Positions 9,762 to 18,601 are shown, counted from the stretch's first letter. The stretch: DNA of 64,000 nucleotides from Rhodococcus sp. 105337 (GCF_012844225.1 NZ_JABAGQ010000013.1:1-64000); one strand, 5' to 3'. The notes: generated by a model not told the origin, from the sequence alone. Translations and numbers: made by a program.

Positions 9762-10337
9762 GTGGTTTCGCAGAACAACAAGCGCACCGTTCGGCGCGCG
9801 CTCGTCGCCGGAGCCATCGCGCTCGGCGCAGTCACCGTCTCGGCCGGCCCCGCCATGGCGGACACCGTCACCATCCCCGGTGTGGGATCCTTCGACCTCC
9901 CCGCCGGCGTCACCCTGCCGCCCGAGGTCGCCAACCTCATCCCCCAGCAGGCCGGAACCGCCCCCGCGCCTGCGGCATTCACCGCTCCGTACACCTCGGT
10001 CGGCCAGCGTGCGGCCGACGCCGCCCAGAGCAAGATCGGGTCCCCCTACGTGTACGGCGCCGCCGGCCCGAACTCGTTCGACTGCTCCGGTCTCGTGCAG
10101 TGGGCCTACCAGCAGGCCGGACTGAACGTTCCCCGCACCAGCTACGACCAGGCATCTGCCGGTCAGGCCGTGAACATCTCCGACCTGATGCCGGGCGATG
10201 TCGTGTCGTTCTACGGCGGAAGCCACACCGGGATCTACGTCGGTGGCGGCAACATCGTGCACGCGTCCACCTCGAGCCAGCCGGTGAAGATCGCGCCGCT
10301 CGACTCGATGCCGGTCGATGGAGCACGCCGCTTCTGA
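9762..10337 (+). CDS. secreted NlpC/P60 peptidoglycan endopeptidase
   Basis: 191-residue exported hydrolase expected to cut the D-Glu/meso-DAP bond in peptide stems of the wall. It has a signal peptide (RRALVAGAIALGAVTVSAGPAMA, cleavage near residue 33), a short Pro/Ala linker and a C-terminal NlpC/P60 domain. The catalytic Cys is in FDCSGLVQWAY and the His in GSHTGIYVGGG, with a following NIVHAST. GTG start at 9762 with GGAG upstream. No coiled coil is present, unlike the next gene. Expression is probably controlled by the c-di-AMP riboswitch just upstream; a terminator follows. Confidence 0.93.
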   Translation: MVSQNNKRTVRRALVAGAIALGAVTVSAGPAMADTVTIPGVGSFDLPAGVTLPPEVANLIPQQAGTAPAPAAFTAPYTSVGQRAADAAQSKIGSPYVYGAAGPNSFDCSGLVQWAYQQAGLNVPRTSYDQASAGQAVNISDLMPGDVVSFYGGSHTGIYVGGGNIVHASTSSQPVKIAPLDSMPVDGARRF

Positions 10338-10354
10338 TCCGTCGGTATGCAGCT

Positions 10355-10396
10355 ACGTGAGGGTGGGTCCGGCTCAGGCCGGGCCCACCCTCACGT
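10355..10396 (+). terminator. hairpin terminator
   Basis: 19-bp inverted repeat (10355-10373 with 10378-10396, one G-U pair) after the first NlpC/P60 gene. It separates it from the ripC-like gene, which therefore needs its own promoter in 10397-10480. Confidence 0.82.
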
Positions 10397-10481
10397 CGTA
10401 GTCCGGGTTGCTACCACCGGGTAGACACAAACGTATGCCGTTCCGTAACCTCATCGAGACCTTTGGAAAGGATGCGCCTTC

Positions 10482-11528
10482 GTGGTTTCCGATAGGACGA
10501 AGCAGGCAATTCGTGCGTTGCTGGCGGTTGCGGTCTTGATGGCACTGGCCGTCTCCACCTCGCCCGCGGGGGCGCAGCCGGTGGACGACAGCCCCACAGC
10601 AAAGCTCGAACACCTGGCGGACCTGTCCCGTCGGTCCGAACAGACCACCGAAGCCCTTCACAACGCCGGGCTGGACCTCGAGAAGAAGATCGCCGACCAG
10701 CAGTCCACCGAGGCGGTCGCCGCCGAGGACCGCGACGCGCTGGATCTGGCGCGCGCCGAGGTCGCCCGGTTCAAGCCCACCGTGGACAAACTCACGCAGG
10801 CGAACTACCGGGGTGCCCGCACCAACCGGCTCTTCGCCCTCATGGTCAGTGATTCCCCGCAGCAGATGCTCGACCAGATGGTGCTGCTCGACGTCCTCGG
10901 CGCCCAGACGGCCCGCGACGTCGAACGATTCAAGGTCGCCACGGCCGCGGCCGCCGAAGTGGCCGCCTCGTCACAGCGATCTGCGGAAGCCGCCGCCGTC
11001 GCCGCCGAGGAGGCACAGGTACTCCGGGACGATCTGCAACGCCGCAAGGCCGAACTCGAATCCGATATCGCCGGCGTCCTCGACGCCTTCGACGCGCTGA
11101 GCGACCAGGAAAAGGAAGTGCTCGCGGGCACTCCCTTCCCGCCCGGTCTCGACGCCGACACGATCCTGCAGCACCTCGTCCCCGGCACCGGTGGGGGAGC
11201 GCTCCGCGCTGCCATGACCCGGATCGGCGACCCGTACGTGTGGGGCGCGACCGGACCGAACCAGTTCGACTGCTCGGGTCTCGTCGTGTGGGCGTACAAC
11301 CAGGTGGGCAAGACCCTGCCGCGCTCGAGCCAGGCCCAGGCACAGGGTGGCATTCCCGTCTCGCGCGACAACCTTCAGCCCGGCGACGTGGTGATCTTCT
11401 ACGACGACGCCTCCCACGTGGGCCTCTACGCGGGCGACGGCAACATCGTGCACGCGTCCACGTTCGGTGTGCCGGTGAAGGTGCAGTCGATGGCAAGCTT
11501 CCCTTTCCACAGCGCACGCCGCTACTGA
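10482..11528 (+). CDS. ripC: coiled-coil NlpC/P60 peptidoglycan endopeptidase, RipC-like
   Basis: 348-residue exported D,L-endopeptidase, the family of mycobacterial RipC (Rv2190c). Signal peptide at residues about 9-31 (ending SPAGAQ), then a long helical coiled-coil region (about 40-215, rich in Ala, Glu, Arg and Gln) that in this family auto-inhibits the enzyme and receives activation from FtsEX, then an NlpC/P60 domain (about 235-348). Catalytic Cys is in FDCSGLVVWAY and His in ASHVGLYAGDG. GTG start at 10482 with AAAGGA upstream. The start context (CTTCGTGGTTTC) resembles that of the upstream paralogue. No riboswitch precedes this copy. Confidence 0.92.
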   Translation: MVSDRTKQAIRALLAVAVLMALAVSTSPAGAQPVDDSPTAKLEHLADLSRRSEQTTEALHNAGLDLEKKIADQQSTEAVAAEDRDALDLARAEVARFKPTVDKLTQANYRGARTNRLFALMVSDSPQQMLDQMVLLDVLGAQTARDVERFKVATAAAAEVAASSQRSAEAAAVAAEEAQVLRDDLQRRKAELESDIAGVLDAFDALSDQEKEVLAGTPFPPGLDADTILQHLVPGTGGGALRAAMTRIGDPYVWGATGPNQFDCSGLVVWAYNQVGKTLPRSSQAQAQGGIPVSRDNLQPGDVVIFYDDASHVGLYAGDGNIVHASTFGVPVKVQSMASFPFHSARRY

Positions 11529-11545
11529 CCGGGCGGGCGGCCCCT

Positions 11546-11551
11546 TACACT
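11546..11551 (+). promoter_or_regulatory. -10 element (leaderless start)
   Basis: TACACT followed by 7 bases to the GTG at 11559. Confidence 0.5.
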
Positions 11552-11558
11552 GGCCGCC

Positions 11559-12896
11559 GTGCCTGCGCCTGCGTCGACAAACCGTCATCGGCGGTGGGAA
11601 CGTCTCGGCTTGGCCGGGCTCGTCCTCGCCGTCGTCACTGCCGGTGTGCTGCTCGTCGTCGCACCCGCGGACTCGGCCGACACCGATCAGACGACCCGCA
11701 CCGAACTGCAGTCGCTGGTCGATCGCTGGGCGGATGCGGTGCGCCGCGCCGACCGCGACGCGCTGGCGTCGGTGATCGACCCGGCCGCCACAGCGCTGCT
11801 CGAGTCCGAAACGCTGCGCGCGGAGTCGCTCCGGGCGGTGCCCCTCGCCGATTTCGGATACGAGATGGGACCCGAACCGGACCTCGACGTACCCACGACG
11901 CTCACCGCCGCGTTCGGCGCGGACCCGGTGCGCGCGCACATCGTCTATCTCCGCTACGCGGTCGACGGCGTAGACGAGGAACCGACCCGCCGTCCCGTCA
12001 CGGCGTTGTTCGTCGAGCGGTCCGGCGGATGGCTGCTCGCAGACGATGCACCCGTGATCCCCGGCGCGGTCACGTGGCGCGGCCCCTGGGACCACGGACC
12101 CCTCCACGTCGCGGAGGTCGCGACCGCCGGAGGCCGCTCGCTGGTGATAGGACCCACCGACCGCCACGACCTCATCGAGGCGACGGCGACCGAACTCGAC
12201 TCCGCCGTCGACGCCGTCTCCGAAGTATGGGGAGAGGAATGGTCACGGCGCGCCCTCGTGGTCGCGACGGGATCGCGGGAGGAATTCACACACCAGGTGG
12301 GAACCCGCCACGACGGGGAGGAAATCGCGGCCGTCGCCGTCTCGGACGCCGTCCGGCCGGGGACGGACACCGCGACCGGGCAGCGGATCGTCTTCGCTCC
12401 GGATGCCGGGGAACGCCTCACCCGTCAGGGTCTGCGCGCACTGCTGCGGCACGAGATGGTGCACATCGCCACCCGGACCGAGACGGTCGACGGCTCCCCG
12501 CTGTGGGTCCTCGAGGGATATGCCGACTACATCGGGTACCGCGGAACGGGCACGGACCCCGCGGGCGGCGTCACCGCGAACGACCTTCGCCGGATCGCAC
12601 CGACCCTCGTCCAGGATTCCCTCCGCAACGGCCTGCCCCGTGCGCTACCCGACGATGCCGAGTTCACCGCCGGTCAGGGCGCACGCAGCGCCTACGAGAA
12701 GGCGTGGTCGGTCGCGGCATTCACCGCCGAGGAGTTCGGCGTCGACAGTTTGACGTCGCTGTACCGGGCGCTCTCGACGGGACCGGCCGAGCCGGACGAG
12801 GTCGACGACGCGCTCCGGGAGGTCGTGGGACTCGGGACCGGCGACTACGTCGGCCGGTGGGGCGACTGGGTCTCCGAACGACTCACCGTGGGCTGA
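11559..12896 (+). CDS. membrane-anchored metallopeptidase-like protein (peptidase MA type)
   Basis: 445-residue protein occupying the place of M. tuberculosis Rv2189c. One N-terminal transmembrane helix (about residues 18-40) anchors a large extracytoplasmic region. The C-terminal part carries an HExxH zinc motif (LLRHEMVHIAT) followed about 20 residues later by a Glu-containing LEGYADYIGY, the arrangement of gluzincin (peptidase MA-like) domains. The N-terminal ectodomain (about 45-200) resembles an SnoaL/NTF2-like fold only by pattern. Proteolytic activity and substrate are unproven. GTG start at 11559, probably leaderless. Confidence 0.85.
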   Translation: MPAPASTNRHRRWERLGLAGLVLAVVTAGVLLVVAPADSADTDQTTRTELQSLVDRWADAVRRADRDALASVIDPAATALLESETLRAESLRAVPLADFGYEMGPEPDLDVPTTLTAAFGADPVRAHIVYLRYAVDGVDEEPTRRPVTALFVERSGGWLLADDAPVIPGAVTWRGPWDHGPLHVAEVATAGGRSLVIGPTDRHDLIEATATELDSAVDAVSEVWGEEWSRRALVVATGSREEFTHQVGTRHDGEEIAAVAVSDAVRPGTDTATGQRIVFAPDAGERLTRQGLRALLRHEMVHIATRTETVDGSPLWVLEGYADYIGYRGTGTDPAGGVTANDLRRIAPTLVQDSLRNGLPRALPDDAEFTAGQGARSAYEKAWSVAAFTAEEFGVDSLTSLYRALSTGPAEPDEVDDALREVVGLGTGDYVGRWGDWVSERLTVG

Positions 12897-12932
12897 GCCG
12901 ACCCGTCCATCCGGATCCGGTCCGGACATCGC

Positions 12933-12938
12933 TACGGT
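12933..12938 (+). promoter_or_regulatory. -10 element of pimB' (leaderless)
   Basis: TACGGT followed by 6 bases to the ATG at 12945. Confidence 0.5.
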
Positions 12939-12944
12939 GTAGCC

Positions 12945-14141
12945 ATGTCGCGAACTCTGCTGGTCACGAATGACTTTCCGCCCCGACCCGGCGGTATCCA
13001 GTCGTACCTGCAGGCGTTCGCCGGGCAGTTGCGTGCCGAGGATCTCGTTGTCTATGCGCCTCGCTGGCGCGGGGACAGTCACGTGACGTTCGACGCGCAG
13101 CAGCCGTACGAGGTGGTGCGGCATCCCACGACGCTGATGCTCCCCACCCCGGACGTCGCTCGACGCGCCGCGCGGCTCGTGTCCGAGTACGGCTGCGACA
13201 GCGTGTGGTTCGGAGCATCCGCACCGCTGGCGCTGATGGCTCCCGCCATGCGACGCGCCGGGGCGCAGCGCGTGATCGCGAGTACCCACGGTCACGAGGT
13301 CGGCTGGTCGATGGTGCCGGGCGGACGTCAGGCGCTACGCCGGATCGGCGACCACACCGACACCATCACCTATGTGAGCCGCTACACGCGCAGCCGATTC
13401 GCGTCGGCGTTCGGCCCGCATGCCGCGCTCGAGCACCTCCCGTCGGGCGTGGACACCGACGTCTTCTGCCCGGACCCGGTCGCACGCGCCGAGTTGCGCG
13501 CCCGGTACCGGCTCGGCGACCGCCCGACGGTGCTGTGCCTGTCGCGGCTCGTGCCGCGCAAAGGCCAGGACATGCTGATCCGCGCGCTGCCCGAGATCCG
13601 GCGCCGGATCGACGGCGCGGTCCTCGTCATCGTCGGCGGTGGCCCCTACGAGGACCGGCTCCGCGACCTCGCGCACCGCACCGGTGTCACCGACCACGTC
13701 GTCTTCACCGGTGGCGTTCCCGCCGCCGAACTCGCGGCGCATCACACCATCGCCGACGTGTTCGCCATGCCGTGCCGGACCCGGGGTGGGGGACTCGATG
13801 TCGAAGGACTCGGCATCGTGTATCTCGAAGCGTCCGCGACGGGTGTCCCCGTGGTCGCGGGGCGGTCCGGGGGCGCGCCCGAAACCGTGCGGGACGGGGA
13901 GACCGGGTTCGTCGTCGACGGCACGTCCGTGACCGCGATCGCGACAGCCGTCAGCGGGATCCTCGCCGACCGGGACCGGGCCGCGACGATGGGTGCGGCG
14001 GGACGCGAATGGGTCTCGACAGAGTGGCAATGGGACGTACTGGGCGCAAAGCTGCGCCGGCTCCTCGAGGTGGACCCTGCGCCTTCGGCGACGGATCCCG
14101 ATCGGCGGGGCGACGGACGGACACCCTCGGCGGATATGTGA
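12945..14141 (+). CDS. pimB: phosphatidylinositol mannoside alpha-(1-6)-mannosyltransferase PimB'
   Basis: 398-residue GT4-family, GT-B fold glycosyltransferase that adds the second mannose from GDP-mannose to PIM1 on the cytoplasmic face, an early step of PIM, lipomannan and LAM synthesis. Signatures: N-terminal NDFPPRPGGIQSYLQ, donor-domain LSRLVPRKGQDMLI, and the EX7E region DVEGLGIVYLEASATGVPVVA. The ortholog position (Rv2188c) and length agree. It links functionally to MptA later in this window. M. tuberculosis has fadD15 next to it; that gene is absent here. Confidence 0.93.
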   Translation: MSRTLLVTNDFPPRPGGIQSYLQAFAGQLRAEDLVVYAPRWRGDSHVTFDAQQPYEVVRHPTTLMLPTPDVARRAARLVSEYGCDSVWFGASAPLALMAPAMRRAGAQRVIASTHGHEVGWSMVPGGRQALRRIGDHTDTITYVSRYTRSRFASAFGPHAALEHLPSGVDTDVFCPDPVARAELRARYRLGDRPTVLCLSRLVPRKGQDMLIRALPEIRRRIDGAVLVIVGGGPYEDRLRDLAHRTGVTDHVVFTGGVPAAELAAHHTIADVFAMPCRTRGGGLDVEGLGIVYLEASATGVPVVAGRSGGAPETVRDGETGFVVDGTSVTAIATAVSGILADRDRAATMGAAGREWVSTEWQWDVLGAKLRRLLEVDPAPSATDPDRRGDGRTPSADM

Positions 14142-14151
14142 AGCTGTCCCC

Positions 14152-14541
14152 GTGAGCAGCATTCAGGTGGCGGACCAAACCTTCATCGCCGCACCCCCGG
14201 AACGGATCGCGACCGCGCTGGCGTCGCCCGCGCGATGGCGCGAGTGGTGGCCCGAGCTCGCGCTCACAGTCCGGGAGGACCGAGCCGAGAAGGGCATCCG
14301 GTGGGCCGTCGCAGGCCCGCTGAACGGAACGATGGAAGTGTGGATCGAACCGGTTCTCGACGGAGCCGTCGTCCACTACTTCCTGCACTGTGAACCGACG
14401 GGTGTCGCACCGTCGCGCATCGCATCGCTGAACATCGCCGGCATCACCCGCGAGCGGCGCGTCGCGGGAAAGAAGATGGCGTTCGAGGTGAAGGCACGCC
14501 TCGAGGCGGGTCGTCCGGCGGGCGAATCCCCGCGCCTGTGA
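14152..14541 (+). CDS. conserved hypothetical, SRPBCC/polyketide cyclase-like (Rv2186c type)
   Basis: 129-residue soluble protein starting at a GTG at 14152, 10 bases after pimB'. It has the SRPBCC (START-like) hydrophobic ligand-binding pattern: IAAPPERIATALASPARWREWWPE at the start, then beta strands and a C-terminal helix with KKMAFEVKARLEAG. It matches the length and place of Rv2186c. Ligand unknown. The same frame is open further upstream inside pimB', but the GTG start matches family length. Confidence 0.82.
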   Translation: MSSIQVADQTFIAAPPERIATALASPARWREWWPELALTVREDRAEKGIRWAVAGPLNGTMEVWIEPVLDGAVVHYFLHCEPTGVAPSRIASLNIAGITRERRVAGKKMAFEVKARLEAGRPAGESPRL

Positions 14542-14634
14542 GGTCGTAGCCGCCGGATACGGTGTGTGGTAGACAACGGCGACGGCGCCGAGCGCGCCGT
14601 GTCGGGTGGACGGACGAAAGGGAGCATTCATCGC

Positions 14635-15072
14635 ATGGCCGATAAGACCAAGAGGTCGATCACCATCGATGCGCCGGCCGATCGGGTCATGGCTGTCATC
14701 GCCGACTTCGCCGCCTACCCGACATGGGTCGAAGCCGCCAAAACCGTCGAGGTACTGAGCACCGGGCCGGACGGTCTCGCCGACCGGGTCCGCTTCGTGC
14801 TCGACGCCGGAATCGTGAAGGACACGTACGTCCTGCGATACCAGTGGGCCGAAGACGGCCGCGCCGTGAGCTGGGAACTCGAATCCGGAGAGATCCAGAA
14901 GGCGCAGTCCGGCTCGTACGTTCTCAACGACACCCCGGACGGCGGAACGGTCGTCGACTACCAGCTCACCGTGGACGTCAACATCCCGATGATCGGACTG
15001 TTCAAGCGCAAGGCGGAGAAGGTCATCACCGACACCGCGCTCAAGGAACTGAAGAAGCAGGTGGAGGGCTGA
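14635..15072 (+). CDS. SRPBCC family protein, TB16.3-like
   Basis: 145-residue cytoplasmic START/SRPBCC domain protein like M. tuberculosis TB16.3 (Rv2185c). The family fold is seen as SITIDAPADRVMAVIADFAAYPTWVEAAK followed by alternating strands and a C-terminal helix (AEKVITDTALKELKKQVEG). ATG at 14635 with GGGAG upstream; a TTG 69 bases further up is less likely. Probably binds a lipid or isoprenoid-like molecule (family inference). It runs directly into the ArsA-like ATPase gene. Confidence 0.88.
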   Translation: MADKTKRSITIDAPADRVMAVIADFAAYPTWVEAAKTVEVLSTGPDGLADRVRFVLDAGIVKDTYVLRYQWAEDGRAVSWELESGEIQKAQSGSYVLNDTPDGGTVVDYQLTVDVNIPMIGLFKRKAEKVITDTALKELKKQVEG

Positions 15073-15101
15073 GCACCTCGAGCGAGGCCACCCCCGCGCG
15101 C

Positions 15102-16292
15102 GTGCGTGTGTTCTTCGGCAAGGGCGGAGCAGGCAAGACCACGCTGGCCGCGGCGACGGCGCTCGGCATCGCCCGCACCGGCGCACCGGTGCTCATCGCC
15201 TCGATCGACCAGGCGCATTCGCTGTCCGGCGTCCTCGACGTCGCCCCCGGTGAAGGTGTGCGCTCGGCAGGCGACGGAGTCGACCTGATCGAGGTCGATT
15301 CGCTCGCGTTGCTCGAGCAACGCTTCGCGAGCCTGGCGTCGCTGGCGTCCGTCGCCGCGGGCCACGAGCACGGCGACCGCTTCGCTCTGCCCGCGCCCGA
15401 AGAACTCACCGGCCTTCCCGGGGTGGAGGAACTGCTCGGCCTCTCGGAAGTGGCGCGCTTGGCCGACAGCGGACGCTGGCACACCGTGATCGTCGACGCC
15501 CCCGCATCGGCCGACGCGGTGCGCATGCTCGCGGCGCCGCGCACGATCTCGGATTACATGGACCGCATCTGGCCGCAGCACAGCCGCGTCGAGGCGGCGA
15601 TCGGACCGGACCCGCGCCTGACGGTCGTCGTGGCGTTGTTCGACCGGATTCTCTCCGGGATCGCGGCCACCCGCGACCTGTTCGAGAACCCGGACAGGAC
15701 CACCGCCGTGCTCGTCTCCACTCCCGACCGTGCGGGTCGTGCGGAGATGGTCCGGCTCCGCTCGTGGGCCGCTCTGATCGGCCTGACACTCGAGGCCGTC
15801 GTCGCCAACGGGATCGTGCCGGCATTCGACGGCGACGGTCCGGCAGCCGGGTGGCTCGCGCGCCGGCGTGCCGACCAACTGGCGGTGCTCGACGAGATGA
15901 CCTCGATCGTCACCGAGGTGCCGGTGGTCGGGTGTGAGCAACGCGACGAAGAACCGGTAGGGTGGGCGTCTCTCGGAGACCTGGCGACCGATATCCGGGA
16001 TCTCTGCGATCCGGCCACCCTTCGCGACGGCGTGGAACGGGTTCGCGTACAGCACGAATCGGGGACGGGGGTGGACGCGGTGTATGCGATGCGGATGTAT
16101 CTGCCGCTGGCGGACCCGGCGTCGCTGACATTGGGACGAGTCGACGACCACCTGGTGGTCGGTGCCGACGGCATCCGCCGCCGGGTGCACCTCGCCTCGG
16201 TGCTGCGCAGATGCACGGTGTCCGACGCGGAGTTCGACGGCACCGATCTGCTCGTGCGCTTCGTGCCCGACCCGGCGGTGTGGCCGCAGTGA
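15102..16292 (+). CDS. ArsA/GET3-like P-loop ATPase
   Basis: 396-residue anion-transporting-ATPase family (SIMIBI, deviant Walker A) protein, equivalent to Rv2184c. The P-loop FFGKGGAGKTTLAA is at the extreme N-terminus, a Walker B-like VIVDAPAS is near residue 135, and the C-terminal part carries a small beta domain (YLPLADPASLTLGR) seen in plant/cyanobacterial ArsA proteins. Not an arsenite efflux gene by context: neighbours are SRPBCC proteins and a Cys-motif protein. Start uncertain: GTG at 15102 is the first conventional codon, but the frame continues to a CTG at 15069 that overlaps the previous stop as CTGA. Confidence 0.88.
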   Translation: MRVFFGKGGAGKTTLAAATALGIARTGAPVLIASIDQAHSLSGVLDVAPGEGVRSAGDGVDLIEVDSLALLEQRFASLASLASVAAGHEHGDRFALPAPEELTGLPGVEELLGLSEVARLADSGRWHTVIVDAPASADAVRMLAAPRTISDYMDRIWPQHSRVEAAIGPDPRLTVVVALFDRILSGIAATRDLFENPDRTTAVLVSTPDRAGRAEMVRLRSWAALIGLTLEAVVANGIVPAFDGDGPAAGWLARRRADQLAVLDEMTSIVTEVPVVGCEQRDEEPVGWASLGDLATDIRDLCDPATLRDGVERVRVQHESGTGVDAVYAMRMYLPLADPASLTLGRVDDHLVVGADGIRRRVHLASVLRRCTVSDAEFDGTDLLVRFVPDPAVWPQ

Positions 16293-16702
16293 GCAAGAAC
16301 GACCACGACGCCCTCCTCGCCGACTTGCGGGTCCTGGCCGACACGGTTCTCGACTACATGGACGGCGTGGCCGAACAACTTGCCGGTCGCGGCGACGTCC
16401 CGGACCCGGTTCCGGAGAAGGCGGCAGCGCACGCCGACGCAGGCGAATCCGGGCGGCCGGCGACCACCGGATGCTCCTGGTGCCCGGTGTGTGCGGTGGC
16501 GGCGCTGGTCAACGGCGAGAACCACGAGTTGCTCACACGCCTCGCGTCCCAGCTCGCGGCGTTCATCGCGCTGGTACGCGAACTGCTCGCGCGGTATCTC
16601 CCACCGCGGCCCGACCCGTCGGCGCCCACGGATCCGACGCCCCCGGAGCCTCGCGACAACGGCGGGGGATTCGTGCCGATTTCCGTCACCATCCGCCCCT
16701 GA
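16289..16702 (+). CDS. small Cys-motif protein (Rv2183c type)
   Basis: 137-residue soluble protein starting at a GTG that overlaps the ArsA-like stop (GTGA). A central TTGCSWCPVCAVAAL carries three cysteines in C-x2-C-x2-C spacing, suggesting metal binding or a redox role. It is followed by a helical region and a Pro-rich acidic C-terminus. Co-translation with the ATPase and the SRPBCC genes suggests a shared complex or pathway; function unknown. Confidence 0.82.
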   Translation: MSKNDHDALLADLRVLADTVLDYMDGVAEQLAGRGDVPDPVPEKAAAHADAGESGRPATTGCSWCPVCAVAALVNGENHELLTRLASQLAAFIALVRELLARYLPPRPDPSAPTDPTPPEPRDNGGGFVPISVTIRP

Positions 16703-16719
16703 CCCCGCAGGCTGTAGGT

Positions 16720-17700
16720 ATGAACCCGGACCCGCGGCAGCGCGATTCATCCGACCGCCACACGATCGGAATCGATGTGGGCGGCACCAGCATCCGCGCT
16801 GCGGTGGTGAACCGTGGCGGCGAAGTGGTCGATTCGGTGCGAGCGCAGACTCCCGGGTCGGCCCCCGTACTCGAGGACGCCCTGCACCGCGTCGTACGGC
16901 AGCTCGCCGAACGTAACGATGTCGCTGCGGTCGGTCTTGCGGTCGCGGGATTCCTCACGGCCGACTGCACCACCGTGCGGTTCGCGCCGCATCTCCCGTG
17001 GGTCGGTGCCCCGGTCGGGGCGACGCTCACCGAGAGATTCGGGTTGCCCGTAGTGCTCGAGCACGACGCCAACGCCGCGGCGTGGGCCGAGTACCGGTTC
17101 GGGGCGGCGGCCGGGAGCAGAGTCGCGGTGGTCGTCGCACTCGGAACCGGAATCGGTGCCGCCCTGCTCATCGACGGCCGGCTGTACCGCGGGGCCTACG
17201 GCGTCGCGCCGGAACTCGGCCATCTCCAGGTGGTGCCGGACGGGCGGCCGTGCCCGTGCGGCAAGCGTGGGTGCTGGGAAAGATACTGCAGCGGAACAGC
17301 ACTCGTCGATACCGCGGTGGAGATGCTTGCCGCGGACCCCGGCAGGTCTCAGCTCGCGGCACATGTCGCCGCCGATCCCGGTTCGCTCACCGGGCGCCGG
17401 ATCGCCGGCGCCGCGCAGGACGGCGACCCACTCGCGGTGGCCGCGATCGCGGAGTTCGCCCGGTGGCTCGGGCTGGGACTGGCGATGGTGGCCGACATCT
17501 ACGACCCCGAAATCATCGTGGTGGGAGGCGGGGTGTCCGGCTCGGCGTCGTTGTTCCTCGACGACGCCCGAGAGCACTACGCCGCCGCGACCACCGGTGC
17601 CGGGCATCGGCCTCTCGCGCGGGTCCGCGTGACCCAACTCGGCGACGCGGCCGGGCTCGTCGGGGCGGCGGACCTCGCCCGCGCGGCGATCGAGGAGTGA
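16720..17700 (+). CDS. ROK family sugar kinase (probable glucokinase)
   Basis: 326-residue ROK-family kinase, likely phosphorylating glucose with ATP or polyphosphate. Phosphate motif IGIDVGGTSIRAAVV near the start, sugar-binding ELGHLQVVPDG, and the ROK zinc cluster CPCGKRGCWERYCSG are all present. A catalytic Asp lies in LEHDANAAAWAE. There is no helix-turn-helix domain, so it is an enzyme rather than an Xyl-type repressor. ATG at 16720, 17 bases after the previous stop. Substrate is inferred from family only. Confidence 0.9.
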   Translation: MNPDPRQRDSSDRHTIGIDVGGTSIRAAVVNRGGEVVDSVRAQTPGSAPVLEDALHRVVRQLAERNDVAAVGLAVAGFLTADCTTVRFAPHLPWVGAPVGATLTERFGLPVVLEHDANAAAWAEYRFGAAAGSRVAVVVALGTGIGAALLIDGRLYRGAYGVAPELGHLQVVPDGRPCPCGKRGCWERYCSGTALVDTAVEMLAADPGRSQLAAHVAADPGSLTGRRIAGAAQDGDPLAVAAIAEFARWLGLGLAMVADIYDPEIIVVGGGVSGSASLFLDDAREHYAAATTGAGHRPLARVRVTQLGDAAGLVGAADLARAAIEE

Positions 17701-17808
17701 GATCCTCGTCACCTCGGCGGCGTATGCGTGGGGCCGGGCACGTTGCCGATGTGCGTGTGGTGGGCGCATCGTCGTAGAGTCGACCGACGGGCCGGTTGTG
17801 CTGCCCGC

Positions 17809-17842
17809 ACCGATCTATGTCGGGGACCGATCTATGTCGGGG
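17809..17842 (+). repeat. 17-bp tandem duplication upstream of the acyltransferase
   Basis: ACCGATCTATGTCGGGG occurs twice in perfect tandem (17809-17825 and 17826-17842). Each copy contains a TATGT that could act as a -10, or an ATG start; the second copy ends at the ribosome site of the next gene. Confidence 0.8.
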
Positions 17843-17851
17843 AAGGATGCC

Positions 17852-18601
17852 ATGTGGTACTGGCTGTTGAAGTACGTTCTGCTGGGCCCGCTGCTCTTGC
17901 TGATGGGACGCCCGAAATTCGAAGGCGGCGAACATATCCCCGTCAACGGTCCGGCCATCCTGGCGAGTAATCACCGCGCGGTCCTCGACTCGTTCTACCT
18001 TCCCCTCCTGGTGCGGCGGCGGATCACCTTCCTCGCCAAGAGCGAGTACTTCACCGGCACGGGCCTCAAGGGTCGCTTCCAGCGCTGGTTCTTCTCCGCG
18101 GCCGGCCAGGTGCCCATCGACCGCACCAGCGCCGATGCCGCGCAGGACGCTCTCGCGGCCGGCATCCGCGTCCTCGGTCAGCAGAAACTCCTCGGCATCT
18201 ACCCGGAGGGCACCCGCTCGCCCGACGGGCGTCTGTACAAGGGCAAGACCGGCCTCGCCCGGCTCGCGCTCGAGACCGGCGTCCCCGTCATTCCGGTTGC
18301 GATGATCGGGACCGACCAGATGAACCCCATCGGATCCAAGATGTGGCGTCCGGCGAAGGTCACCGTACGCATCGGCAAGCCCATCGACTTCTCGCGTTTC
18401 GAAGGGATGGGCGGCAACCGGTTCGTCGAGCGCACCGTCACCGACGAAGTCATGTACGCGCTCATGCAGTTGTCGGGCCAGGAGTACGTCGACATCTATG
18501 CGGCCTCCCTCAAGGAGCCGAAGCCCCAGGACATCGCGGAAGGGAAGGCTGCCGTCGAGCCTCCGGCGGCGGATCGCCTGCCCGACACCCAAGCGGGCTG
18601 A
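17852..18601 (+). CDS. 1-acyl-sn-glycerol-3-phosphate acyltransferase (PlsC family)
   Basis: 249-residue membrane-associated acyltransferase, Rv2182c type, adding the second acyl chain to lysophosphatidic acid. The catalytic HX4D box is ASNHRAVLDS, and the acceptor-binding motif is IYPEGTRSPDGRLYKGKTG. N-terminal hydrophobic anchor MWYWLLKYVLLGPLLLL. I chose the ATG at 17852, which has GGAAGGA 5 bases upstream and matches the family N-terminus; an ATG at 17834 is in frame inside the tandem duplication. Confidence 0.93.
   Translation: MWYWLLKYVLLGPLLLLMGRPKFEGGEHIPVNGPAILASNHRAVLDSFYLPLLVRRRITFLAKSEYFTGTGLKGRFQRWFFSAAGQVPIDRTSADAAQDALAAGIRVLGQQKLLGIYPEGTRSPDGRLYKGKTGLARLALETGVPVIPVAMIGTDQMNPIGSKMWRPAKVTVRIGKPIDFSRFEGMGGNRFVERTVTDEVMYALMQLSGQEYVDIYAASLKEPKPQDIAEGKAAVEPPAADRLPDTQAG

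Noticed and set aside
10397-10481. Second c-di-AMP riboswitch before the ripC-like gene
   Set aside because: The 85-base leader lacks the GGGGTGAAT and CCGTCAGCTAAC cores present at 9651-9721.
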